This document shows, piece by piece, positions 1 through 10,481 of a DNA stretch of 64,000 nucleotides (positions are counted from its first letter, which is position 1; each line of letters opens with the position of its first letter). A program made the translations under genes and the position numbers. The notes under the pieces are model-generated. The model saw nothing but the letters and a program-made list of their open reading frames with translations, had not been told where the DNA came from and searched no databases. Source of the DNA: Sphingobium sp. DEHP117 (GTDB taxonomy: Bacteria > Pseudomonadota > Alphaproteobacteria > Sphingomonadales > Sphingomonadaceae); NCBI RefSeq assembly GCF_030867385.1, contig NZ_JAPFBJ010000002.1, positions 907,001-971,000 on the forward strand. Reading direction: 5' to 3'.

Positions 1-1461
1 GGGGATGCGCGGCGCGTCGCCCTTGATGAGCTGGCGCACCTCGGCAATCAGGTGATGGTCGAAGGCAAAGGCGGCGGCGAGGAACAGGCCCATGCCGATG
101 GAGGTCGCCGTCAAGGGATCGAGCGCCAGCTGCCGCGCGCCCAGCAGGATCAGACCGGCGGCGATCATCGCGGGCAGGGCAGGCAAGAACGGCACGTCAT
201 GGCCGCGCTTGTGCGTGTAATATTGCGATACGCCCCACACCACCGCGCAGGCGATGCTCATCGCCGCCGCCGCGCCGGTAGCGCCGAAGCCGAGCGGGCC
301 GATTAGCAGATAAGCCATTGGAATCGCAGCGCAAACCCCCGCTATCTGCGAGACGAGCATGTCGTTCCCGCGCTTCGCCGCAATCAAGATCCACCGCGCA
401 TGCCCCGACAGCAGCGTCAGCGGAAAAGTCCATATCAACATGGAAAAAGGCATGGACGCCCGCTCGAATCCCGCGCCGAACAGCAGGCGCAACAGCGGCT
501 CCGCCATCAGCGCCAGCGCCAGCGCCAGGCCAATCCCGCCCCACGCGCACGCGCGCACCGACATGCGGGTGAGGCCTGCCAGCGCCGCGCGGTCTCCCTC
601 CACCCGGCGCGAGATGACGGGATAGAGGTTGAAGTGATAGAGCCAGCTGAAGGTGACGAGCGATACGCCGAGCCTGTGCGCCGCGCCGAAATAGGCGGTG
701 TCGGTCATCCCCGCCATCGCCGCGAGGATCAGCAGCGGCGCGTATTGAAACAGCGCCCAGCATATCGCCCCCAGCCCGATCGCCGCGCCCTCGCGCAGCA
801 GGTCGGCGAGCTTGTGCAGCGCGAACCGCAACCGCAGCGGCGCGACCTTCCGGTGCTGCACGCTCATGAGATAGCCGGTCGCCAGCAGCACGGAGAGTAT
901 CTCGGCAAAGCCCACGCGCACCACGTCCGCATCGCCCCGCACCAGCAGCACACAGCCCAGCATGAACGAGATCACCCGCACGCACTGCGCCAGCACCACC
1001 TGGCTCATCATCCCCTTGGCCTGAAACAGCCAGTCCTGCTTCCACGGCGGGATGAACAGGCTCAGCGCCACGAGGCAGGTGAGCTTCAGCGCATTCGCGT
1101 CCTCGGTGTAGAACCATGTGAACAGCACCATCGCCGGAGCGATGACGAGCGCGAGGCATAGTTGCGCGGCGGGGATCAGCGCCACCAGCTCGTCCGCGCT
1201 TTGATGCCCCTGCGTCAGCCGCCTTACGCCGACCGAGCCCAGCCCTCCGTCGATCGCCAGCGTGGCCAGTGTCGCCAGCCCCATCGCATATTCCACCGCG
1301 CCATATTCTTCAGGCAGCAGGCGCCGGGCCAGAATCGCAAATGCCAGAAAGGCGATGCCCTTGGTGCCGATCTGCCCGACCCAGAGCATGCCCAGGTCCC
1401 GCGCCAGCTTGAGGCGGGGATGCATCATTGCGCGGCCGATGAGGACGAAGCTGCGCGTCAT
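1..1461 (-). CDS. Wzx-like lipopolysaccharide/oligosaccharide flippase (partial, 3' end off window)
   Basis: Reading the minus strand from ATG at 1461 gives 487 uninterrupted codons that run off the left edge, so the C-terminus is missing. The product starts MTRSFVLIGRAMMHP and is a chain of long hydrophobic segments separated by short basic loops, as in MOP-superfamily flippases of the RfbX/Wzx type, which move undecaprenyl-linked glycans across the inner membrane. Recognisable stretches include GQIGTKGIAFLAFAILARRLLP near the N-terminus. The start overlaps the stop of the upstream glycosyltransferase by ATGA, so the two are coupled. A shorter minus-strand ORF at 197-1159 is a shadow in another frame. 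The family call is from topology and the N-terminal pattern; the substrate is unknown. Confidence 0.8.
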   Translation of the reverse strand, partial: MTRSFVLIGRAMMHPRLKLARDLGMLWVGQIGTKGIAFLAFAILARRLLPEEYGAVEYAMGLATLATLAIDGGLGSVGVRRLTQGHQSADELVALIPAAQLCLALVIAPAMVLFTWFYTEDANALKLTCLVALSLFIPPWKQDWLFQAKGMMSQVVLAQCVRVISFMLGCVLLVRGDADVVRVGFAEILSVLLATGYLMSVQHRKVAPLRLRFALHKLADLLREGAAIGLGAICWALFQYAPLLILAAMAGMTDTAYFGAAHRLGVSLVTFSWLYHFNLYPVISRRVEGDRAALAGLTRMSVRACAWGGIGLALALALMAEPLLRLLFGAGFERASMPFSMLIWTFPLTLLSGHARWILIAAKRGNDMLVSQIAGVCAAIPMAYLLIGPLGFGATGAAAAMSIACAVVWGVSQYYTHKRGHDVPFLPALPAMIAAGLILLGARQLALDPLTATSIGMGLFLAAAFAFDHHLIAEVRQLIKGDAPRIP

Positions 1462-3020
1462 GGCTTCGCCGCGCCCTTGTCGATCAGCGTCCAGACCTCG
1501 CCATCGCCCAGCGTGCCCTTGAAGGTGTCCATGTCGGTATAGTGGGCGACCAGCTCTGCCTTCACGTCAGGCCGCGCGTTCAGCGTCTGGTTCGGGAACG
1601 CGATCACCACCCACGAACGTCCCTTGGTGGCGCGGCGCAGGCGCTCCAGCTCCGCCCCGGTTTCCACCACCGTGAACTCCGGCGCATAATAATGGCCATA
1701 GGCATATCCCGCCAGGCCGATGGCGGCGATGCTGTCTCCCGGCTTGGCATAGCTGCGCAGGAAGTCGCGTGCGCCGGTGAAATCCTGCTTTGGGTGCAGG
1801 TAATTGGGTATCAGCAGGGCGATGGACACCAGCACCATCATCACCATGCCGAACCGCGCGATCCACGGCGCGTCGAACATGGACTTGCCCTGCCATCGCA
1901 GCCAGGGCGCGAGGATGCGGCTCCAGACATAGACGCCCTCGACAATCGCCATGAAGATGAAACCGATATCGACGAAGAAATAGCGCGGCCAGATGCGCAC
2001 GCCGACGATATAGAGCAGCAGCATCGCAAGCGGCACATGCACGACATAGATGGTGACCAGCACCGGGCTGCGGCGATAAAGATCGATCACGCCCGCCGCC
2101 AGCACCAACAAAGCGCCGAGCACGATGACAGGCACCAGCGGCCCCGCGCTCGAGATCGAGCGCCCGATCTCCTGCACAGCGCGCAGGGGATTGCGCCATT
2201 CCGCCAGTGCCGCACCGCTGGGAGCGGCGGATGCCTTGGACACTTCGTTGATGGTGCTCAACGCCTGCTGGATTACCGGCGCATAGAGCGCGAGGGTTAT
2301 GATGATGCTCAGCGTGATGCCGAATATCGGGCCCCAGCTCAGCAGCCCGGGCTCCCTATACTGCGCGCCCCGCCCGAGTAGCGCCCGCCCGGCCATCCAT
2401 GCGTAGACCACACCGTGCGCCACGAAGAAAAAGCCTGCCGACATGTGCGTATACATCGCCGCCGCGACCAGCAGGCCATAGCTCGCCCAGATCCGCCAGC
2501 CCGGTTTCTCCAGCCCCTTGATGAACGCCAGAGTCGCCGCCGAGCAGAAAAACAATAGCCCGGTATACCCCCGCGCGTTCTGAGAGAACCACACATGATG
2601 ATAGGATAGCGCGAGCAACAGCGCGACGACGAGGGCGCCCGGCGCCCCCATCATCCGCCGCGCGATCCGCCACTGCACAAAGATGCTCCCCACGCCGAAC
2701 AGGATCGCGGGCAGCCGCAGCGCCGCCGGATTTTCTCCGAACAGGCCTACGCTGGCCTGCGCCAGCAGGCTGTAAAGCATATGATTGTTCAGCGAATCGA
2801 AGACGCCAATCAACTGCGAGGTCGGCAAGCGCACATAATTCACGACCGTGAATATCTCGTCGTACCAGAGCGAGGCGTCCGCCTTGAACAGCCGCAATGC
2901 CAGTGCAAGCGCGAGCACGAGCGCCAGCGCGCCCCACTCCCGCTTGCCGACATTCACCCCTTCGTTCATGCCCCTGCCCATGATGGAGCCTGCTCCCCGC
3001 TTCTGGTTGCGCTGCAACAT
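1458..3020 (-). CDS. GT39-type (ArnT/PMT-like) membrane glycosyltransferase
   Basis: This is a 520-residue polytopic protein. After the first membrane helix comes DASLWYDEIFT, the acidic periplasmic-loop motif expected of GT-C enzymes (PMT/ArnT families), which transfer a sugar from a polyprenyl-phosphate donor on the outer face of the inner membrane. Roughly ten further hydrophobic segments follow, then a soluble C-terminal tail of about 100 residues. Its stop overlaps the flippase start (ATGA), placing it in the same unit. Alternative starts exist at 2981 and 2969; a GGGGAG about 11 bases before 2981 makes that start attractive, and the extra N-terminal residues are not conserved-looking. 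Donor and acceptor cannot be told from sequence. Confidence 0.8.
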   Translation of the reverse strand: MLQRNQKRGAGSIMGRGMNEGVNVGKREWGALALVLALALALRLFKADASLWYDEIFTVVNYVRLPTSQLIGVFDSLNNHMLYSLLAQASVGLFGENPAALRLPAILFGVGSIFVQWRIARRMMGAPGALVVALLLALSYHHVWFSQNARGYTGLLFFCSAATLAFIKGLEKPGWRIWASYGLLVAAAMYTHMSAGFFFVAHGVVYAWMAGRALLGRGAQYREPGLLSWGPIFGITLSIIITLALYAPVIQQALSTINEVSKASAAPSGAALAEWRNPLRAVQEIGRSISSAGPLVPVIVLGALLVLAAGVIDLYRRSPVLVTIYVVHVPLAMLLLYIVGVRIWPRYFFVDIGFIFMAIVEGVYVWSRILAPWLRWQGKSMFDAPWIARFGMVMMVLVSIALLIPNYLHPKQDFTGARDFLRSYAKPGDSIAAIGLAGYAYGHYYAPEFTVVETGAELERLRRATKGRSWVVIAFPNQTLNARPDVKAELVAHYTDMDTFKGTLGDGEVWTLIDKGAAKP

Positions 3021-3096
3021 GTATCGTTGAGCGGCGTCTTATGGCAATCGCGTAAAGGATGTTTTGCTAAAGCGCGCCAAAATCGCCAATAATTTA

Positions 3097-3109
3097 TCTT
3101 CATTGAAGA
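3097..3109. promoter_or_regulatory. Perfect 13-bp palindrome in divergent promoter region
   Basis: TCTTCATTGAAGA is a perfect palindrome around a central T. It sits in the AT-rich 139-base gap (3021-3159) between the GT39 gene and the plus-strand membrane-protein gene. TATAAG follows at 3119-3124. A dimeric regulator site for both divergent units is a reasonable inference, but no factor is recognised. Confidence 0.35.
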
Positions 3110-3159
3110 CAATTGCCGTATAAGAGGCGACCGGCGCACTATCTCGGGGGATCGGCCAA

Positions 3160-4629
3160 ATGGTTTGGGGGGCAGGAAAAGCGGTGCCGACGGTCTCATT
3201 GAACCGTCTCTATCTGCTGCGGAGCATATTGCTCGCCTTGTTGCTGCTCTGGCCGCTGCTCATCTTCGGTCGCCCCGCCTATATGGATGACAGCGCAGCC
3301 TATCAGAATGGCGGCGAGCAGGCCGTCACTTTTGCGTTGCGCAAATTGCATATCACCGGGCCCGAGGCGAACAAGGCCTTGCCCGCCACTGGTGGCAAGA
3401 CGCCCCCCCCCAAGGCGCAGCCCGGCGCGGACGGCGGCAAAAACACCAAGGTCGCGCGGTCGATCCCCTATAGCGTGCTGGGCTATGTTTTCGGCGGGCC
3501 GGGCATGACGATGACCTGGCTTGCGCTGTTCCAGGCGGGCACCACCGCGCTGGCGCTGGTTGCGCTGTTCGAGGCGGTTGCCGGGCCGGGTTGGCGCCCT
3601 TTTGCCGCAATGGCTGGATTTACGGCGTTCGCCAGCCCGCTCGCGCCGATCGTGACCTTCATCATGCCCGATTGCTATGCACCCGTCATTATCGCGGTGA
3701 TGGCGATCCTGCCTTTTTACTCTAGGCGGTTCAGCGGGGTCATGCTGGTCCTGCTGCTCGGCATCGCGGCGCTGGGCGTGGCCCTGCACACCAGCCATCC
3801 GCCGATTGCCCTCGGCACTGCGCTTGCGATCAGTGCTCTGCTCGTCCTCTTCCGCCGTTCTGTACCGGTGGGTCTTGGGCAGGCACTTGCGATACTCTGG
3901 ACTCCCGCGCTGCTCGGTGTGACTCTGGTCATGCTCTCCGGGCTGGTCGGCTTTGGAAAGGCCAGCATCTCGCCCAAACATTATCCGCTGGCGCTGGCTC
4001 GCGCGGTCGATAATGGCCCGGCGCGCTGGTATCTGGAGGAGGAATGCAAAAATCCGCGCCGCTACGCAATCTGCGAGATTTATGGCACGCGCATCCCCTT
4101 GACGGTCCAGGAAATGCTGTGGAGCAAGGACAGCCTTGTCACCCGCGCCACGCCGCAGCAGCTTGACAGGGTGCGCGCCGAAGAGCGCACCATCATCATC
4201 GAGACCACCAAGCGTTATCCGTTGCAGCAGCTCTACCTCGTCGCGCACGACGTGCCGGAGCAGCTGATCGTCTTCCGGCTCAACTATTTCCGTTACGATA
4301 CAGAGATTGTGCGCAACGCGGCGGGCGATATCGTGCTGCACTCGCCGCCGGGGGACGCACCGCAACCCGCGCTTTACGATGGGCTCGAGCTTCTGAACAA
4401 CACCCTTGTTGGGGCGGGCGTGATCGCGCTTCTTTGGCTGTGGCGCGGGCTGAACCGCGCCCAGCGCTGGATGGTGGTCATCATGCTCATGGGCTTGCTG
4501 GCGAACGCTGCGGTGTGCGCTATCTTCTCGGGCGTGGCGCCGCGCTATCAGGCGCGCGTCGTGTGGCTGATACCGTGGTTCGCGCTGGCACTGGGATGGG
4601 CGCGACATCGCTCAACCAAGGCAATGTGA
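3160..4629 (+). CDS. Polytopic membrane protein of unknown function in glycan locus
   Basis: This is a 489-residue protein with an N-terminal hydrophobic helix (about residues 15-38), a polar periplasmic-type loop rich in Pro, Lys and Gly (about 65-95), a block of some seven to eight membrane helices (about 110-270), a long hydrophilic domain (about 275-410) and three C-terminal helices. The one-helix, loop, multi-helix, large soluble domain pattern recalls GT-C or O-antigen polymerase-type proteins, but no catalytic motif was identified, so no function is assigned. It is the first gene of the plus-strand arm and lies 16 bases before the PepSY gene, so co-transcription is likely. Confidence 0.7.
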   Translation: MVWGAGKAVPTVSLNRLYLLRSILLALLLLWPLLIFGRPAYMDDSAAYQNGGEQAVTFALRKLHITGPEANKALPATGGKTPPPKAQPGADGGKNTKVARSIPYSVLGYVFGGPGMTMTWLALFQAGTTALALVALFEAVAGPGWRPFAAMAGFTAFASPLAPIVTFIMPDCYAPVIIAVMAILPFYSRRFSGVMLVLLLGIAALGVALHTSHPPIALGTALAISALLVLFRRSVPVGLGQALAILWTPALLGVTLVMLSGLVGFGKASISPKHYPLALARAVDNGPARWYLEEECKNPRRYAICEIYGTRIPLTVQEMLWSKDSLVTRATPQQLDRVRAEERTIIIETTKRYPLQQLYLVAHDVPEQLIVFRLNYFRYDTEIVRNAAGDIVLHSPPGDAPQPALYDGLELLNNTLVGAGVIALLWLWRGLNRAQRWMVVIMLMGLLANAAVCAIFSGVAPRYQARVVWLIPWFALALGWARHRSTKAM

Positions 4630-4645
4630 AGCAAAAGGGGGGTAT

Positions 4646-5194
4646 ATGAATTTCTGGCGGCGCTGGCATCGCTGGCTTGGGATCGTGGCGGGCGTTTTGC
4701 TTATTCTCATGGCCGTTACCGGCGTCCTGCTTCAGGTCGATGAGGTAGGCGGCTTCAGCGAGAAGGCGCGGGAACAGGCGATTCAGCGTCGCGGAGCGGT
4801 GCAGCCGCTCGATCTGGTCACGGCCGCTCGTCAGGTCGAAACCCACTCTGGCGGGCGCGCTATCGAAATGCTGAAGCTCGAGGCGCGCAAAGGCGCGCCG
4901 GTTGCCATCGTCCGCTTTGCGGGAACAGACAGGCCGGTGCAGATCGACCTTCTCACCGGAGCGCAAAAGCCGGGCAGCGAAGCGCCCAGGCCGGGCGGCA
5001 GCATGGCCGAAAAGGTGCGCCTCCTGATCCTCAATCTGCACACGCTCGGTATCGTGGGCGGGGCGGGCCACATTGTGGGCGGCATTGCCGGGGTGGCGAT
5101 GGCGGTGCTCGGCGGGAGCGGCCTGTGGATGTGGTGGGTCATGCGCCGGGAACGGGTTCGCCGCGGCAGTCGGCAGACCTGGTTCTGGAAATAA
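4646..5194 (+). CDS. PepSY-domain membrane protein
   Basis: The 182-residue product begins MNFWRRWHRWLGIVAG, the basic Trp/His-rich start followed by a membrane helix that is typical of PepSY-associated TM proteins. A periplasmic domain of about 100 residues carries a PepSY-like segment (about 52-108). Two more hydrophobic stretches (about 122-168) end in a Trp-rich region and a basic tail. It is much shorter than the four-helix PepSY iron-reductase relatives. A strong AAGGGGGG precedes the ATG. It follows the 489-residue membrane protein closely. Its role in a glycan locus is unclear; PepSY domains are often linked to inhibition of proteolysis or to metal/redox proteins. Confidence 0.75.
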   Translation: MNFWRRWHRWLGIVAGVLLILMAVTGVLLQVDEVGGFSEKAREQAIQRRGAVQPLDLVTAARQVETHSGGRAIEMLKLEARKGAPVAIVRFAGTDRPVQIDLLTGAQKPGSEAPRPGGSMAEKVRLLILNLHTLGIVGGAGHIVGGIAGVAMAVLGGSGLWMWWVMRRERVRRGSRQTWFWK

Positions 5195-5285
5195 TGCCAT
5201 CCCAAGAGAAGGCGGGCCGGGCCAAAGGTTGCCGATCATGATAAACGAACTTGCGTCGGTGTTCATTTGCCCGATAGTTCAACCA

Positions 5286-5309
5286 GATGAAGTGATTCTC
5301 CACTTCGTC
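5286..5309 (+). other. Hairpin in 218-base leader of the fusion gene
   Basis: The gap 5195-5412 contains a 9-bp stem (5286-5294 with 5301-5309, one G-T pair) around a 6-base loop. No T-tract follows, so it is not a standard terminator. A half-site GCGTTAACC lies near 5331-5340. Otherwise nothing is recognised in this gap, which probably holds the promoter of the fusion gene. Confidence 0.35.
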
Positions 5310-5412
5310 CGCATTTCAGATGTTTGGGCAAGCGTTAACCTTTCAACGATAGAAGGGCTGCGCCAAAATTGATCGCGGCTGGGCGTCAGGGCAAGTTGAC
5401 AGGGGTGAAAGA

Positions 5413-7860
<2,448 letters not shown>

Positions 7861-7868
7861 TCGATCCT

Positions 7869-8897
7869 ATGGCTGAAGCTTCGCGCCCGACCGTAGCCGT
7901 CATCATCCCCGCGTATAACGCGGTGGCAACGCTTCCCGGCTGTCTCGACGCGATCAACGCGATGAGCTGGAAGGCCGACGAGCTGATCCTGTTCAGCGAT
8001 GGCTCCACCGACGAGACCGACGACATGGCCCGCGCCGCCGGTGCGCGCGTCATCCGCAACGATGGCAAGCCGAAAGGCCCCGGCCATGGCCGCAACGAGG
8101 CCGCCAAGGCCGCGACATCGGACCTGCTGCTGTTCGTCGACGCTGATGTGGTGATCTCTCCCACCGCGCTGGAGCAGCTGGTGGCAGACATGCAGGCCAA
8201 TGGCGCGAAGGCGGCGTTCGGTTCCTATGACGACGCCCCATGGTCCCAGCGCGTGACCAGCCTTTATGCAAATTTGCGCCACCATTTCGTCCACCAGCAG
8301 GGCAAGCGCGAGGCCAAGACCTTCTGGTCCGGCCTTGGCCTGATCGACCGCAAGGTGTTCCTCGATGCGGGCGGCTTTGACGTGGAAATGTTCAAGCATC
8401 CCAGCATCGAGGATATCGAACTGGGCGCGCGCGTGGTCGCCGCCGGGCATCGCATCCGCCTCGTGCCGGAAGCCTTGTGCAAGCACTGGAAGGACTGGAG
8501 CCTGTGGCGCGTCTGGCATACCGATGTCGTGCGCCGCGCCCTGCCCTGGTCGCGCCTGATCGTCGATGGCAAGACCGGCGAGGCGGATTTGAACATCAGC
8601 CATGTCGAACGGTTCAAGTCCCTGCTCGCCCTGCTGATCGTGGCGGGCCTGTTCGGCATCGGGCTTGCGGCGCTAGTCGTGCCCGCGCTGGTGCAGCCGG
8701 TCGCAATCGCCTGCGCCCTGCTGGCGTTGCTCTATATGTGGCTCAACCGCGCGTTTTTCGGCTTTCTCGCCCGCCGTCTCGGCTTTTTCCGGTCGCTGGG
8801 CGCGATGGCGATGCACTTTTGCTACCATATCTACGCTCCGCTGACTTATGTCTGGGTGGTCGTTCAGACGCGGCTCGGTTTGCGGCGACCGGGATAA
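7869..8897 (+). CDS. Glycosyltransferase family 2 with C-terminal membrane helices
   Basis: The 342-residue protein has a GT-A fold: VIIPAYN at about 13-19, FSDGSTDET in the nucleotide-binding strand, and LFVDADVV as the DxD metal motif near residue 90. SIEDIELGARV near 180 is the ED-type acceptor-side motif. Two to three hydrophobic segments follow (about 245-320), so the enzyme is membrane-anchored with its active site in the cytoplasm, where it would add a sugar from a nucleotide donor to a lipid-linked acceptor. It starts 9 bases after the fusion gene and is probably co-transcribed with it. Confidence 0.88.
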   Translation: MAEASRPTVAVIIPAYNAVATLPGCLDAINAMSWKADELILFSDGSTDETDDMARAAGARVIRNDGKPKGPGHGRNEAAKAATSDLLLFVDADVVISPTALEQLVADMQANGAKAAFGSYDDAPWSQRVTSLYANLRHHFVHQQGKREAKTFWSGLGLIDRKVFLDAGGFDVEMFKHPSIEDIELGARVVAAGHRIRLVPEALCKHWKDWSLWRVWHTDVVRRALPWSRLIVDGKTGEADLNISHVERFKSLLALLIVAGLFGIGLAALVVPALVQPVAIACALLALLYMWLNRAFFGFLARRLGFFRSLGAMAMHFCYHIYAPLTYVWVVVQTRLGLRRPG

Positions 8898-8903
8898 GGT
8901 CTT

Positions 8904-8932
8904 TTGACGCGCGCCCAAGACCTCGCTAGAGT
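8904..8932 (+). promoter_or_regulatory. Sigma-70-like promoter, apparently leaderless transcript of 8940 gene
   Basis: TTGACG (8904-8909), a 17-base spacer and TAGAGT (8927-8932) lie 7 bases before the ATG at 8940. Transcription would begin at or next to the start codon. The alternative upstream TTG start at 8904 falls inside the -35 element, which argues for the start at 8940. Confidence 0.5.
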
Positions 8933-8939
8933 TGGGGTG

Positions 8940-10478
8940 ATGGGCCGGAGAGTGATACGATATTCTGTTCTTGCAGCCACTGTGCTTGCCCTATGCGGCT
9001 GCGACAGCCGCAAGCCCGCTAATGTCGGCCTTGTCCCCACAGAGACGTTCCAGACCATCGATGCCTGGGAAGCCAACGCTAAGATGTGGGAGTTCAACCG
9101 TCGTTCCAACCGCTTTGACGACAGCTGGATGCCCGCGCGTGACCGTATCCTGACGATGATGATCGCGGAGGGCGGCATCAACCGCCTGCGCGTCGAGCTG
9201 CGCAGCGGCGCGGAAAATCCGGTCGATTACTGGTCCCAATTCCGTAGTGGGGCGCTATCCTACACCGATTTCAAGCAACACGCCTACGAGAAGGTCAACG
9301 ACAACGCCGACCCCAAGGTCGCGAACCCTAAAGGCTTCCAGTTTTCCGAGCTGGATTTCCGCATGGACAATTTCGTCGTTCCTTCCATGCGGATCGCCAA
9401 GGCGATGGGGCGGCCGATGCGGTTCTCGCTGGCCTATGTCGATTCGAAATGGAGCGATCAGCAAGGCCAGCTCTCGCATGCCGACAACCCGGAGGAATAT
9501 GCCGAGCTGATCGCCGCTGCCTTCGCGCACCTCAAGCAGAAATACGGGCTGGTGCCCGACGCGCTGGAAATCGTGCTGGAGCCGGACAACAGCGATGGCT
9601 GGGCAGGCCGGCGCATCGGCTCGGCGATCGTTGCGGTGTCGCGGCGGCTGGAGGAACAGGGCGCTACGCCCCGCATCATAGCGCCGTCGACCTCGGTTGC
9701 CCGCCGCGCGCCACGCTATATGCAGGAGATCATGAGCATTCCCGGCGCGGCGGAGAAGGTCTCGGTGCTGGCTTACCACCGCTACGGCATCCAGCCGACG
9801 GAACAGGCTTACAGCCGCATCCGCGAAAGCGCGAAGGCGATCAAGGCGCAGACGGCGATGCTCGAATTCGGCCGCGCGGACGCGGGCATGCTGTTCGAAG
9901 AGCTGACTCAGGCGAACATCAGCAGCTTCCAGAAGCATGACATCGCCACGCCGGACCTCGGCCGTGTCGCCACCCTGCCGGGCAACATGCTGCGTGTGAC
10001 CGAGCCGGGAACGGCGGAACCCGAGGTAGAGCCGCTGCCCGAGGCGACGGCGCTCGCCTCGCTGTTCCGCGTGGTTGACCCCGGCGCGGTGCGCATCGGC
10101 ACGCGTAGCGACCGGCGCTGGCTCAGCGCGGTGGCATTTCGCAACCCGGATGGGCGGCTGGTGCTCGCCGTCAAGGCCGATCAGGGCCCGGTGATGAAGC
10201 TGCTGGACAAGGTGCACCGCCGCCTCAACACGCCGATGCCCCAGCCGCAGGGCGGCGCGTGGGCGCATGTCACTATGGGGCGGGCGGGTACCTATGTGGC
10301 CCAGCGGTCCAACACATTGGCCGGGCGCATTCAGCGGTGCGTGTTGAAGATAGAGTTTGCCAGTGGCCATGCGCGCGTATTGCTGCGCGGGGGCGACGTG
10401 GTGACGATCACGGAACAGCCCAAGGGCGCGGTGCCGCGCTATCCCGCCTGCCCGCGCGACGCTGCGGGCTGGGAATAG
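8940..10478 (+). CDS. Secreted lipoprotein with clan-A glycosidase-like (GH30/GH39-type) fold
   Basis: From ATG 8940 the product has 512 residues and a lipoprotein signal: MGRRVIRYSVLAATVLALCGC, with Cys21 as the lipidated residue. The body reads like a TIM-barrel glycosidase. LRVELRSG lies near the N-terminus. EIVLEPDN is in the position of the acid/base Glu after strand 4. AMLEFGRAD is a candidate nucleophile Glu. A C-terminal beta-rich part has the PGAVRI and FRNPDGRLVLAV patterns common after the barrel in GH30-type enzymes. It may trim or edit the glycan made by this locus. The gene ends 3 bases before the convergent LuxC-like gene. The earlier start at 8904 is less likely because it lies in the promoter. 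Confidence 0.75.
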   Translation: MGRRVIRYSVLAATVLALCGCDSRKPANVGLVPTETFQTIDAWEANAKMWEFNRRSNRFDDSWMPARDRILTMMIAEGGINRLRVELRSGAENPVDYWSQFRSGALSYTDFKQHAYEKVNDNADPKVANPKGFQFSELDFRMDNFVVPSMRIAKAMGRPMRFSLAYVDSKWSDQQGQLSHADNPEEYAELIAAAFAHLKQKYGLVPDALEIVLEPDNSDGWAGRRIGSAIVAVSRRLEEQGATPRIIAPSTSVARRAPRYMQEIMSIPGAAEKVSVLAYHRYGIQPTEQAYSRIRESAKAIKAQTAMLEFGRADAGMLFEELTQANISSFQKHDIATPDLGRVATLPGNMLRVTEPGTAEPEVEPLPEATALASLFRVVDPGAVRIGTRSDRRWLSAVAFRNPDGRLVLAVKADQGPVMKLLDKVHRRLNTPMPQPQGGAWAHVTMGRAGTYVAQRSNTLAGRIQRCVLKIEFASGHARVLLRGGDVVTITEQPKGAVPRYPACPRDAAGWE

Positions 10479-10481
10479 CCC

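Noticed and set aside
197..1159. Minus-strand frame (320 codons) near the left edge
   Set aside because: The flippase reads through this region in another frame and is cut only by the window edge; this frame has no family features.
10479..10481. Bidirectional terminator between the convergent lipoprotein and LuxC-like genes
   Set aside because: Only 3 bases separate the stops and no stem-loop with T-tract is visible on either side.
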